A DNA stretch of 64,000 nucleotides, from NCBI GenBank assembly GCA_026168455.1, contig CM047431.1, positions 65,988,147-66,052,146 of the forward strand, read 5' to 3'. The stretch comes from Theocolax elegans (taxonomy: Eukaryota; Arthropoda; Insecta; Hymenoptera; Cerocephalidae). This document shows positions 12,886 to 26,230 of the stretch, piece by piece; the first letter of the stretch is position 1, and each line of letters starts with the position of its first letter. A model generated the notes under the pieces. The model was not told the DNA's origin, did no database searches, and was given only the letters and a program-made list of their open reading frames with translations. The translations under genes and the position numbers were made by a program.

Positions 12886-13945
12886 GATGATCAAATACAA
12901 ATTTTTATGTGTATAATCACACATATAAACGGCCCGAAGTGAATTTTTCAAAATTGTAGATTTCGTTCCCCGGCCGGTATGATCAAATACAAATGCATGT
13001 TTAGGTGTAGATTCACACATATAAACGGCCAAAACGTCTATTTTTTCAAAATTTTAGATTTCTTTCCCCGGCCGAGATGATCAAATACATATGCATTTTT
13101 ATGTGCATAATCACACATATAAACGGCCAGAAGTGAATTTTTCAAAAAATTAGACTTTGTTCCCCGGCCGGGAAGATCAATTACAAATGCATTTTTATGT
13201 GTATATTCACACATATAAATAGCCAAAACGCGAATTTTTTAAAAATTTTAGATTTCGTTCCCCGGCCGAGATGATCAATTACAAATGCATTTTTATGTGC
13301 CTAATCACACATATAAACGGCCTAAACGTGCATTTTTTCAATATCTAAGATTTCCTCCCCGCCGGGGTTAATCAAATACAAATGCATTTTTATGTGTATA
13401 TGCACATATATAAACTACCAGAAATGAATTTTTCAAAATTTTAGATTTCGTTCCCCGGCCGCGATGATAAATTACAAATGCATTTTTATGTGCATAATCA
13501 CACATATAAACGGCCAAAACGTCTATTTTTTCAAAATTTTAGATTTCGTTCCCCGGCCGGGATGATCAAATACAAATGCATTTTTATGTCTATATTCACA
13601 CATATAAACGGCCAGAAGTGAATTTTTCCAAATTTTAGATTTCGTTCCTTACCGAGATGATCAATTACAAATGCATTTTTATGTGCATAATCACACATAT
13701 AAACGGCCAAAACGTCTATTTTTTCAATATTTTAAATTTCGTTCCCCGGCCGAGATGATCAATTACAAATGCATTTTTATGTGTATATTCACACATATAA
13801 ACGGCCAGAAGTGAAATTTCAAAATATTAGATTTCGTTCCCCGGCCGGATGATTAATTACAAATGCATTTTTATGTGCATAATCACACATATAAACGGCC
13901 TAAACGTGCATTTTTTCAATATCTAAGATTTCCTTCCCCGCCGGG
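12886..13945 (+). repeat. 12-mer higher-order repeat, tandem copy 3, truncated
   Basis: Eleven monomers follow the order of copies 1 and 2, with the TATATGCACA marker at 13,397 (1,157 bp after copy 2). The twelfth monomer is chimeric: the GTTAATCAAATACAAATGC start of monomer 12 runs into the GTTTAGGTGTAGATTC part of monomer 2 near 13,965. This marks a recombination point where the tandem run ends. Confidence 0.83.
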
Positions 13946-16850
13946 GTTAATCAAATACAAATGCATGTTTAGGTGTAGATTCACACATATAAACGGCCAG
14001 AAGTGAATTTTTCAAAATTTTAGATTTCGATCCCCGGCCGGGATCATCAATTACAAATGCATTTTTATCTGCCTAATCACACATATAAACGGCCAAAACG
14101 TGCATTTTTTCAATATCTAAGATTTCCTTCCCCGCCGGGGTTAATCAAATACAAATGCATTTTATGTGTAAATTCACACATATAAATGGCCAGAAGTGAA
14201 TTTTTCAAAATTTTAGATTTCGTTCCCTGGCCGGGATGATCAAATACAAATGCATTTTTATGTGCATAATCACACTTATAAACGACCAAAAGTTAAAAAT
14301 TAAAAATTTTAGATTTCGTTCCCCGGCCGGGATGATCAAATACAAATGCATGTTTATGTGTAATTCACACATATAAATGGCCAGAAGTTAATTTTTCAAA
14401 ATGTTAGATTTCGTTCCATGGCCGAGATGAACAAATACAAATGCATTTTTATGTGCATAATCACACATATAAACGGCCAGAAGTGAATTTTCAAAATTTT
14501 AGATTACGTTCCCCGGCCGGGATGATCAAATACAAATGCATTTTTATGTGTATATTCACACGTATAAACGGCCAAAACTTCTATTTTTTCAAAATTTTAG
14601 ATTTCTTTCCCTGGCCGAGATGATCAAATACATATGCATTTTTATGTGCATAATCACACATATAAACGGCCAGAAGTGAATTTTCAAAATTTTAGATTAC
14701 GTTCCCCGGCCGGGATGATCAAATACAAATGCATTTTTATGTGTATATGCACATATATAAACGACCAGAAGTGAATTTTCAAAATTTTAGATTTCGTTCC
14801 CCGCCGCGATGATAAATTACAAATGCATTTTTAGGTGCATAGTCACACATATAAACGGCCAAAACGTCTATTTTCTCAAAATTTTAGATTAGTTTTTCCG
14901 GCCGAAAATGAACAAATACAAATGCATTTTTATGTGTATATTCACACATATAAACGGCCAGAAGTGAATTTTTCAAAATTGTAGGATTTCGTTCCCGGCC
15001 GGTATGATCAATTACAAAATAGCATTTTTATCTGCCTAATCACACATATAAACGGCCAAAACGTGCATTTTTTTCAATATCTAAGATTTCCTTCCCCGCC
15101 GGGTTAATCAAATACAAATGCATTTTTATGTGTAAATTCACACATATAAATGGCCAGAAGTGAATTTTTAAAAATTTAGATTTCGTTCCCTGGCCGGGAA
15201 GATCCAATTACAAATGCATTTTTATGTGTATATTCACACATATAAATAGCCAAAACGCGAATTTTTTAAAATTTTAGATTTCGTTCCCCTGCCGAAATGA
15301 TCAATTACAAATGCATTTTTATGTGTATATTCACACATATAAATAGCCAAAACGCGAATTTTTTAGAATTTTCGATTTCGCTCCCCGGCCGAGATGATCA
15401 ATTACAAATGCATTTTTATGTGTATATTCTCACATATAAGCGGCCAGAAGTGAATTTTTCGAAAAATTAGATTTTGTTCCCCGGCCAGGATGATCAATTA
15501 CATATGCATTTTTATGTGTATATTCACACATATAAACGGCCAGAAGTGAATTTTCAAAATTTTAGATTTCGGTGGCCGGCCAGGATGATTAATTACAAAT
15601 GCATTTTTATGTGTTTATTCACACATATAAACAGTCAAATCGTGAATTTTTTAAAATTTTAGATTTCGTTCCCTGGCCGGGATGATCAAATACAAATGCA
15701 CTTTTATGTGTAAATTCACACCTATAAACGGTCAAAACGTCTATTTTTTCAATATTTAAAATTTCGTGTCCCGGACGAGATGATCAAATACAAATGCATT
15801 TTTATGTGTATATTCACATATATAAACAAGGACCAGAAGTGAATTTTTCAAAATTGTAGATTTCGTTCCCCGGCCGGGATGATTAATTACAAATGCATTT
15901 TTATGTGCATAATCACACATATAAACGGCCTAAACGTGCATTTTTTCAATATCTAAGATTTCCTTCCTCGCCCGGGTTAATCAAATACAAATGTATTTTT
16001 ATGTGTATATTCACACATATAAACGGCCAGAAGTGAATTTTTCAAAAAATTAGATTTTGTTCCCCGGCCAGGATGATCAATTACATATGCATTTTTATGT
16101 GTATATTCACACATATAAACGGCCCGAAGTGAATTTTTCAAAATTGTAGATTTCGTTCCCCGGCCGGTATGATCAAATATAAATGCATGTTTAGGTGTAG
16201 ATTCACACATATAAACGGCCAGAAGTGAATATTTCATAATTTTAGATTTCAATCCCCGGCCGGGATCATCAATTACAAATGCATTTTTATCTGCCTAATC
16301 ACACATATAAACGGCCAAAACGTGCATTTTTTCAATATCTAAGATTTCCTTCCCCGCCGGGGTTAATCAAATACAAATGCATTTTTATGTGTAAATTCAC
16401 ACATATAAATGGCCAGAAGTTAATTTTTCAAAATGTTAGATTTCGTTGTATGGCCGAGATGAACAAATACAAATGCATTTTTATGTGCATAATCACACTT
16501 ATAAACGACCAAAAGGTAAATTTAAAAATTTTAGATTTCGTTCCCCGGCCGGGATGATCAAATACGAATGCATGTTTATGTGTATATTCACACGTATAAA
16601 CGGCCAAAACTTCTATTTTTTCAAAATTTAAGATTTCTTTCCCCGGCCGAGATGATCAAATACATATGCATTTTTATGTGCATAATCACACATATAAACG
16701 GCCAGAAGTGAATTTTCAAAATTTTAGATTACGTTCCCCGGCCGGGCTGATAAATTACAAATGCATTTTTATGTGCATAGTCACACATATAAACGGCCAA
16801 AACGTCTATTTTCTCAAAATTTTAGATTTCGTTCCCCGGCCGGGATGATC
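13946..16850 (+). repeat. Mixed satellite block with two copies of the CACTTATAAACGACC module
   Basis: No gene is present. About 13,976-14,430 and 16,196-16,640 both resemble 2,150-2,600: a GTTTAGGTG monomer, then GGGATCATC with ATCTGCCTAATC, then GTAAATTC, then CACTTATAAACGACC. Between them lie TAAATAGCC/ACGCGAAT monomers and the first GGTGGCCGGCCAGG core (about 15,572), a type that dominates the next block. Positions 14,870-15,220 carry scattered single-base insertions and losses (GTTTTTCCGG, GTAGGATTTCG, AAAATAGCATTTTT, GATCCAATTAC). Confidence 0.8.
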
Positions 16851-19560
16851 AAATACAAATGCATTTTTATGTGTATATTCACACATATAAATAGCCAAAA
16901 CGCGAATTTTTTAGAATTTTCGATTTCGCTCCGCGGCCGAGATGATCAATTATAAATGCATTTTTATGTGTAAATTCACACATATAAACGGCCAGAAGTG
17001 AAATTTTCAAAAAATTAGACTTTGTTCCCCGGCCGGGAAGATCAATTACAAGTGCATTTTTATGTGTATATTCACACATATAAACAGCTAAAACGCGAAT
17101 TTTTTAGAATTTTCGATTTCGCTCCCCGGCCGAGATGATCAATTACAAATGCATTTTTATGTGTAAATTCACACATATAAACAGCCAATAGGTGAATTTT
17201 GTAAAATTTTCGATTTCGTTCCCCTGCCGAGATGATCAATTACAAATGCATTTTTATGTGTATATTCACACATATAACTGGCCAGAAGTGAATTTTTCAA
17301 AAAATTAGACTTTGTTCCCCGGCCGGGATGATCAATTACATATGCATTTTTATGTGTATATTCACAACAAATAAACGGCCAGAAGTGAATTTTCAAAATT
17401 TAGATTTCGGTCGCCGGCCGGGATGATTAATTACAAATGCATTTTTATGTGTTTATTCACACATATAAACAGCCAAAATGTGAATTTTGTAAAATTTCAG
17501 ATTTCGTTCCTTGGCCGGGATGAACAAATACAAATGCATTTTTATGTGTATATTCACACATATAAGCGGCCAGAAGTGAATTTTTCAAAAAATTAGATTT
17601 TGTTCCCCGGCCAGGATGATCAATTACATATGCATTTTTATGTGTATATTCACACATATAAACGGCCTCAAGTGAATTTTTCAAAAAATTAGATTTTGTT
17701 CCCCGGCCGGAATGATCAATTACATATGCATTTTTATGTGTATATTCACACATATAAACGGCCAGAAGTGAATTTTCAAAATTTTAGATTTCGGTGGCCG
17801 GCCAGGATGATTAATTACAAATGCATTTTTATGTGTTTATTCACACATATAAACAGTCAAATCGTGAATTTTTTAAAATTTAGATTTCGTTCCCTGGCCG
17901 GGATGATCAATTACATATGCATTTTTATGAGTATAATCACACATATAAACGGCCAGAAGTGAATTTTTCAAAAAATTAGATTTTGTTACCAGGCCAGGAT
18001 GATCAATTACATATGCATTTTTATGTGTATATTCACACATATAAACGGCCAGAAGTGAATTTTCAAAATTTTAGATTTCGGTGGCCGGCCAGGATGATTA
18101 ATTACAAATGCATTTTTATGTGTTTATTCACACATATAAACAGTCAAATCGTGAATTTTTAAAATTTTAGATTTCGTTCCCTGGCCGGGATGATCTAATA
18201 CAAATGCACTTTTATGTGTAAATTCACACATATAAACGGTCAAAACGTCTATTTTTTCAATATTTAAAATTCGTGTCCCGGACGAGATGATCAAATACAA
18301 ATGCATTTTATGTGTATATTCACATATATAACAAGGACCAGAAGTGAATTTTTCAAAATTGTAGATTCGTTCCCCGGCCGGTATGATCAATTACAAATGC
18401 ATGTTTATGTGCATATTCACACATGTAAATGGCCGGAAGTGAATTTTTCAAAATTTTAGATTTTGTTCCCCGGCCGAGATGATCAATTACATATGCATTT
18501 TTATGTGTATATTCACACATATAAACGGCCAGAAGTGAATTTTTCAAAAAATTAGACTTTGTTCCCCGGCCGGGATGATCAATTACATATGCATTTTTAT
18601 GTGTATATTCCCACATATAAACGGCCAGAAGTGAATTTTCAAAAGAATTAGATTTTGTTCCCCGGCCAGGATGATCAATTACATATGCATTTTTATGTGT
18701 ATATTCACACATATAAACGGCCAGAAGTGAATTTTCAAAATTTTAGATTTCGGTCGCCGGCCAGGATGATTAATTACAAATGCATTTTTATGTGTTTATT
18801 CACACATATAAACAGTCAAATCGTGAATTTTTTAAAATTTTAGATTTCGTTCCCTGGCCAGGATGATCTAATACAAATGCACTTTTATGTGTAAATTCAC
18901 ACATATAAACGGTCAAAACGTCTATTTTTTCAATATTTAAAATTTCGTGTCCCGGACGAGATGATCAAATACAAATGCATTTTTATGTGTATATTCACAT
19001 ATATAAACAAGGACCAGAAGTGAATTTTTCAAAATTGTAGATTTCGTTCCCCGGCCGGTATGATCAATTACAAATGCATGTTTATGTGCATATTCACACA
19101 TGTAAATGGCCGGAAGTGAATTTTTCAAAATTTTAGATTTTGTTCCCCGGCCGAGATGATCAATTACATATGCATTTTTATGTGTATATTCACACATATA
19201 AACGGCCAGAAGTGAATTTTTCAAAAAATTAGACTTTGTTCCCCGGCCGGGATGATCAATTACATATGCATTTTTATGTGTATATTCCCACATATAAACG
19301 GCCAGAAGTGAATTTTTCAAAGAATTAGATTTTGTTCCCCGGCCAGGATGATCAATTACATATGCATTTTTATGTGTATATTCACACATATAAACGGCCA
19401 GAAGTGAATTTTCAAAATTTTAGATTTCGGTCGCCGGCCAGGATGATTAATTACAAATGCATTTTTATGTGTTTATTCACACATATAAACAGTCAAATCG
19501 TGAATTTTTTAAAATTTTAGATTTCGTTCCCTGGCCAGGATGATCAATTACATATGCATT
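16851..19560 (+). repeat. Satellite block of ACATATGC and AAAAAATTAG monomers with a 7-mer duplication
   Basis: No gene is present. The dominant monomers start GATGATCAATTACATATGC and end TTCAAAAAATTAG then ACTTTG or ATTTTG. They alternate with TTTATTC monomers that have AACAGTCAAATCGTG and a GGTCGCC or GGTGGCC core. Two 7-monomer tandem copies are clear: the GGCCAGGATGATC marker units at about 18,655 and 19,332 are 677 bp apart, and the rare GCACTTTTATG monomer occurs at about 18,205 and 18,879. A monomer with the insertion AACAAGGACCAG occurs in both copies. Confidence 0.83.
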
Positions 19561-21267
19561 TTTATGTGTATATTCACACATATAAACGGCCTAAACGTGC
19601 ATTTTTTCAATATCTAAGATTTCCTCCCCGCGCGGGTTAATCAAATACAAATGTATTTTTTGTGTATATTCACACATATAAACGACCAGAAGTGAATTTT
19701 TCAAAATTTTAGATTTCGCTCCCCGGCCGAGATGATCATTACAAATGCATTTATATATGTATATTCACACATATAAACAGCCAAAGCCTGAATTTTTCAA
19801 AATTTAGATTTTGTTCCCCGGCCGAGATGATCAATTACAAATGCATTTTTATGTGCATAATCACACATATAACTGCCAAAACGTCTATTTTTTCAATATT
19901 TTAAATTTCGTTCCCCGGCCGAGATGATCAATTACAATGCATTTTTATGTGTATATTCACACATATAAATGACCAGAAGTGAATTTTTCAAAATATTAGA
20001 TTTTGATCCCCGGCCGGGATGATCAAATACAAATGCATTTTTATGTGTATATTGACACATATAAACGGCCTAAACGTGCATTTTTTCAATATCTAAGAAT
20101 TCCGTCCCCGCCCGGGTTATTCAAATTCAAATGTATTTTTTTGTGTATATTCACACATATAAACGACCAGAAGTGAATATTTCAAAATTTTAGATTTCGT
20201 TCCCCGGCCGGGATGATCAATTACAAATGCATTTTTATGTGCATAATCACACATATAAACTGCCAAAACGTCTATTTTTTCAATATTTTAAATTTCGTTC
20301 CCCGGCCGAGATGATCAATTACAAATGCATTTTTATGTGTATATTCACACATATAAATGACCAGAAGTGAATTTTTCAAAATATTAGATTTTGATCCCCG
20401 GCCGGGATGATCAAATACAAATGCATTTTTATGTGTATATTCACACATATAATTGGCCCGAAGTGAATTTTTCAAAGTTTTCGATTTCGTTCCCCGGCCG
20501 AGATGATCAAATACAAATGCATTTTTACGTGTATATTCACACATATAAACGGCCAGAAATGAATTTTTCAAAATATTAGATTTTGATCCCCGGCCGGGAT
20601 GATCAAATACAAATGCATTTTTATGTGTATATTCACACATATAATTGGCCCGAAGTGAATTTTTCAAAGTTTTCGATTTCGTTCCCCGGCCGAGATGATC
20701 AAATACAAATGCATTTTTATGTGAATATTCACACATATAAACGGCCAGAAGTGAATTTTTTCCAAATTTTAGATTTCGTTCCCCGCCCGGGTTAATCAAA
20801 TACAAATGTATTTTTTGTGTATATTCACTCATATAAACGACCAGAAGTGAATTTTTCAAAATATTAGATTTTGATACCCGGCCGGGATGATCAAATACAA
20901 ATGCATTTTATGTGTATATTCACACATATAAATGACCAGAAGTGAATTTTTCAAAATATTAGATTTGATCCCCGGCCGGGATGATCAAATACAAATGCAT
21001 TTTTATGTGTATATTCACACATATAATTGGCCCGAAGTGAATTTTTCAAAGTTTTCGATTTCGTTCCCCGGCCGAGATGATCAAATACAAATGCATTTTT
21101 ACGTGTATATTCACACATATAAACGGCCAGAAGTGAATTTTTCAAAATTTTAGATTTCGTTCTCCGGCCGGGATGATCAAATACAAATGCATTTTTATGT
21201 GTATATTCACACATATAATTGGCCCGAAGTGAATTTTTCAAAGTTTTCGATTTCGTTCCCCGGCCGA

Positions 21268-21555
21268 GATGATCAAATACAAATGCATTTTTACGTGTAT
21301 ATTCACACATATAAACGGCCAGAAGTGAATTTTTCAAAATTTTAGATTTCGTTCCCCGGCCGGGATGATTAATTACAAATGCATTTTTACGTGTATATTC
21401 ACACATATAAACGGCCAGAAGTGAATTTTTCAAAATTTTAGATTTCGTTCCCCGGCCGGGATGATTAATTACAAATGCATTTTTACGTGTATATTCACAC
21501 ATATAAACGGCCAGAAGTGAATTTTTCAAAATTTTAGATTTCGTTCCCCGGCCGA
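21268..21555 (+). repeat. Run of near-identical single monomers
   Basis: Three consecutive 96-bp units with the TACGTG variant follow one another with very few differences. The second and third look identical except at the last base or two, while the surrounding array alternates several monomer types. This suggests recent amplification of a single unit. A further similar unit pair follows at about 21,745-21,940. Confidence 0.75.
21364..21459 (+). repeat. Representative 96-bp monomer with its internal map
   Basis: This unit is followed at exactly 96 bp by a copy that looks identical apart from its last base or two, so it serves as a reference. Approximate parts in order: positions 1-13 are the GATGATTAATTAC start; 14-25 hold AAATGCATTTTT with the ATGCAT palindrome; 25-44 hold the dyad region (TACGTGT here, TATGTGT in most copies, then ACACATA); 45-60 hold TAAACGGCCAGAAGTG; 61-82 hold the A/T tracts AATTTTTCAAAATTTTAG; 83-96 hold TTCGTTCCCCGGCCGG. 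Most variation between monomers lies in three places: the loop of the dyad (TATATTC, CATAATC, CCTAATC, TAAATTC, TTTATTC, CATAGTC), the segment after GGCC (AGAAGTGAAT, AAAACGTCTAT, TAAACGTGCAT, CGAAGTGAAT), and the GC core. The AAAACGTCTAT and TAAACGTGCAT classes are 2 bp longer (98 bp). Confidence 0.93.
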
Positions 21556-22280
21556 GATGATCAATTACAAATGCATTTTTATGTGCATAATCACACATAT
21601 AAACGGCCCGAAGTGAATTTTTCAAAGTTTTCGATTTCGTTCCCCGGCCGAGATGATCAAATACAAATGCATTTTTACGTGTATATTCACACATATAAAC
21701 GGCCAGAAGTGATTTTTCAAAATTTTAGATTTCGTTCCCCGGCCGGGATGATTAATTACAAATGCATTTTTACGTGTATATTCACACATATAAACGGCCA
21801 GAAGTGAATTTTTCAAAATTTTAGATTTCGTTCCCCGGCCGGATGATCAAATACAAATGCATTTTTACGTGTATATTCACACATATAAACGGCCAGAAGT
21901 GAATTTTTCAAAATTTTAGATTTCGTTCCCCGGCCGGGATGATTAATTACAAAAGCATTTTTATGTGCCTAATCACACATATAAACGGCCAAAACGTCTA
22001 TTTTTTCAATATTTAAAATTTCGTGTCCCGGCCGAGATGATCAAATACAAATGCATTTTTACGTGTATATTCACACATATAAACGGCCAGAAGTGAATTT
22101 TTCAAAATTTTCGATTTCGTTCCCCGGCCGGGATGAACAATACAAATGCATTTTTATGTGTATATTCACACATATAAACGGCCAGAAATGAATTTTTCAA
22201 AATATTAGATTTTGATCCCCGGCCGGGATGATCAAATACAAATGCATTTTTATGTGTATATTCACACATATAAACGACAA

Positions 22281-25200
22281 GAAGTGAAATTTTCAAAAAA
22301 TTAGACTTTGTTCCCCGGCCGGGAAGATCAATTACAAATGCATTTTTATGTGTATATTCACACATATAAATAGCCAAAACGCGAATTTTTTAAAATTTTA
22401 GATTTTGTTCCCCGGCCGAGATGATCAATTACAAATGCATTTTTATGTGCCTAATCACACATATAAACGGCCTAAACGTGCATTTTTTCAATATCTAAGA
22501 TTTCCTCCCCGCCCGGGTTAATCAAATACAAATGTATTTTTTTGTGTATATTCACACATATAAACGACCAGAAGTGAATTTTTCAAAATTTTAGATTTCG
22601 TTCCCCGGCCGAGATGATCAATTACAAATGCATTTTTATGTGCATAATCACACATATAAACGGCCAAAACGTCTATTTTTTCAAAATTTTAGATTTCGTT
22701 CCCCGGCCGGGATGATCAAATACAAATGCATTTTTATGTCTATATTCACACATATAAACGGCCAGAAGTGAATTTTTCCAAATTTTAGATTTCGTTCCTC
22801 ACCGAGATGATCAATTACAAATGCATTTTTATGTGCATAATCACACATATAAACGGCCAAAACGTCTATTTTTTCAATATTTTAAATTTCGTTCCCCGGC
22901 CGAGATGATCAATTACAAATGCATTTTTATGTGTATATTCACACATATATACGGCCAGAAGTGAATTTTTCAAAAAATTTGATTTTGTTCCCCGGCCGAG
23001 ATGATCAATTACAAATGCATTTTTATGTGCCTAATCACACATATAAACGGCCAAAACGTCTATTTTTTGAATATTTTAAATTTCGTTCCCCGGCCGAGAT
23101 AATCAATTACAAATGCATTTTTATGTGCATAGTCACACATATAAACGGCCAAAACGTCTATTTTCTCAAAATTTTAGATTTAGTTTTCCGGCCGAATGAA
23201 CAAATACAAATGCATTTTATGTGTATATTCACACATATAAACGGCCAGAAGTGAAATTTCAAAATTTTAGATTTCGTTCACCGGCCGGGATGATTAAATA
23301 CAAATGCATTTTTATGTGCATAATCACACATATAAACGGCCTAAACGTGCATTTTTTCAATATCTAAGATTTCCTTCCCCGCCGGGGTTAATCAAATACA
23401 AATGCATTTTTATGTGTAAATTCACACATATAAATGGCCAGAAGTGAATTTTTCAAATTTTAGATTTCGGTCCCAGGCCGAGATGATCAAATACAAATTT
23501 TTATGTGTATAATCACACATATAAACGGCCCGAAGTGAATTTTTCAAAATTGTAGATTTCGTTCCCCGGCCGGTATGATCAAATACAAATGCATGTTTAG
23601 GTGTAGATTCACACATATAAACGGCCAAAACTTCTATTTTTTCAAAATTTTAGATTTCTTTCCCCGGCCGAGATGATCAAATACATATGCATTTTTATGT
23701 GCATAATCACACATATAAACGGCCAGAAGTGAATTTTCAAAAAATTAGACTTTGTTCCCCGGCCGGGAAGATCAAATTACAAATGGCATTTTAGAGTGTA
23801 ATTTCACACATATAAAAATAGCCAAAACGCGAATGTTTTTAAAATTTTAGATTTGGTTCCCCGGCCGAGATGATCAAGTACAATGCATTTTATGTGCCTA
23901 ATCACACATATAAACGGCCTAAACGTGCATTTGTTCAATATCGAAGATTGTTCCTCCCCGCCCGGGTTAATCAAATACAAATGCATTTTTATGTGTACAT
24001 TGCACATATATAACTACCAGAAATGAATTTTCAAATTTTAGATTTCGTTCCCCGGCCGCGGAATGATAAATTACAAATGCATTTTTAGGTGCATAATCCA
24101 CACTATAAACTGCCAAACGCTCTTTTTTCAATATTTTAAATTTCGTTCCCCGGCCCGAGATGATCAAATACAAATGCATTTTTATGTGCTATATTCACAC
24201 CATATAACTGTCCAGAAGTGAATTTTCCAAATATTTAGACTTTGTTCCCCGGCCGGAAGATCAATTACAAATGCATTTTATGTGTATATTCACACATATA
24301 AATAGCCAAAACGCGAATTTTTTAAAATTTTAGATTTTGTTCCCCGGCGAGATGATCAATTACAAATGCATTTTTATGTGCCTAATCACACATATAAACG
24401 GCCTAAACGTGCATTTTTTCAATATCTAAGATTTCCTCCCCGCCCGGGTTAATCAAATACAAATGCATTTTTATGTGTATATGCACATATATAAACTACC
24501 AGAAATGAATTTTTCAAAATTTTAGATTTCGTTCCCCGGCCGCGATGATAAATTACAAATGCATTTTTATGTGCATAATCACACATATAAACGGCCAAAA
24601 CGTCTATTTTTCAAAATTTTAGATTTCGTTCCCCGCCGGGATGATCAAATACAAATGCATTTTTATGTCTATATTCACACATATAAACGGCCAGAAGTGA
24701 ATTTTTCCAAATTTTAGATTTCGTTCCTCACCGAGATGATCAATTACAAATGCATTTTATGTGCATAATCACACATATAAACGGCCAAAACGTCTATTTT
24801 TTCAATATTTTAAATTTCGTTCCCCGGCCGAGATGATCAATTACAAATGCATTTTTATGTGTATATTCACACATATAAACGGCCAGAAGTGAAATTTCAA
24901 AATTTTAGATTTCGATCCCCGGCCGGGATCATCAATTACAAATGCATTTTTATCTGCCTAATCACACATATAAACGGCCAAAACGTGCATTTTTCAATAT
25001 CTAAGATTTCCTTCCCCGCCGGGGTTAATCAAATACAAATGCATTTTTATGTGTAAATTCACACATATAAATGGCCAGAAGTGAATTTTTCAAAATGTTA
25101 GATTTCGTTCCATGGCCGAGATGAACAAATACAAATGCATTTTTATGTGCATAATCACACTTATAAACGACCAAAAGTTAAAAATTAAAAATTTTAGATT

Positions 25201-26230
25201 TCGTTCCCCGGCCGGGATGATCAAATACAAATGCATGTTTATGTGTATATTCACACGTATAAACGGCCAAAACTTCTATTTTTTCAAAATTTTAGATTTC
25301 TTTCCCCGGCCGAGATGATCAATTACACATGCATTTTTATGTGTATATTCACACATATAAACAGCCAAAACCTGAATTTTTAAAAATTTAGATTTCGTTC
25401 CCTGGCCGGGAAGATCAATTACAAATGCATTTTTATGTGTATATTCACACATATAAATAGCCAAAACGCGAATTTTTTAAAATTTTAGATTTCGTTCCCC
25501 TGCCGAAATGATCAATTACAAATGCATTTTATGTGTATATTCACACATATAAATAGCCAAAACGCGAATTTTTTAGAATTTTCGATTTCGCTCCCCGGCC
25601 GAGATGATCAATTACAAATGCATTTTTATGTGTAAATTCACACATATAAACAGCCAATAGGTGAATTTTTTAAAATTTTCGATTTCGTTCCCCTGCCGAG
25701 ATGATCAATTACAAATGCATTTTTATGTGTATATTCACACATATAACTGGCCAGAAGTGAATTTTTCAAAAAATTAGACTTTGTTCCCCGGCCGGGATGA
25801 TCAATTACAAATGCATTTTTATGTGTATATTCACACATATAACTGGCCAGAAGTGAATTTTTCAAAAAATTAGACTTTGTTCCCCGGCCGGGATGATCAA
25901 TTACATATGCATTTTTATGTGTATATTCACACATATAACCGGCCAGAAGTGAATTTTTCAAAAAATTAGATTTGTTCCCCGGCCAGGATGATCAATTACA
26001 TATGCATTTTTATGTGTTTATTCACACATATAACTGGCCAGAAGTGAATTTTCAAAAAATTAGACTTTGTTCCCCGGCCGGGATGATCAATTACAAATGC
26101 ATTTTTATGTGTATATTCGCACATATAACTGGCCAGAAGTGAATTTTTCAAAAAATTAGACTTTGTTCCCCGGCCGGGATGATCAATTACATATGCATTT
26201 TTATGTGTATATTCACACAAATAAACGGCC
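22281..26230 (+). repeat. Parent copy of a 3.28-kb tandem duplication
   Basis: No gene is present. From about 22,960 the order is a CAAAAAATTTG monomer, CCTAATC, CATAGTC, then the last and first members of the 12-mer unit (GTAAATTC; ACAAATTTTTATG; GGTATG; ACATATGC), the remainder of that unit, a CACTTATAAACGACC module at about 25,110-25,320, and an AACTGGCCAGAAG cluster to 26,220. The same order resumes from about 26,246, at an offset of 3,275-3,276 bp on the left and 2,789 bp on the right. The difference equals the five extra monomers at 23,762-24,246. Confidence 0.83.
23762..24246 (+). other. Garbled extra five-monomer segment
   Basis: About 485 bp that repeats the types immediately following it (GAAGATC, CCTAATC, TGCACATATAT, CCGCGATGATAAA) but with dense single-base changes: AAATGGCATTTTAGAG, TATAAAAATAGCC, GAATGTTTTTAAAA, GTACATTGCACATATATAAC, CCGCGGAATGATAAA, ATAATCCACACTATAAAC, GTGCTATATTCACACCATATAAC. 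The clean versions start at about 24,247. The segment is absent from the corresponding place in the 26.2-29.4 kb copy. It may be an assembly or polishing artefact, such as a low-quality read end, or an extra decayed copy. Confidence 0.65.

Larger units (their letters stand above)
19561..22280 (+). repeat. Satellite block of CCCGAAGTG/AAGTTTTCG monomers, almost exactly 96-bp phased
   Basis: No gene is present. The dominant monomer pair is AATTGGCCCGAAGTG with CAAAGTTTTCG followed by TACGTGTATATTC with a CAAAATTTTAG tail. From about 20,980 to 21,690 unit starts fall at exactly 96-bp steps (21,076, 21,172, 21,268, 21,364, 21,460, 21,556). This run therefore stays open for 247 codons on the minus strand (20,951-21,694). 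A dimer duplication of 192 bp lies at about 20,391-20,583 onward. Much of the block reappears at about 29.4-31.7 kb. Confidence 0.85.

Noticed and set aside
20951..21694. 247-codon open reading frame on the minus strand and many shorter ones on both strands as protein-coding genes
   Set aside because: All translate the same 32-residue period from the 96-bp satellite. They start and stop wherever unit length departs from 96 bp, overlap frames on the other strand, and show no promoter, RBS-like or intron-exon context.
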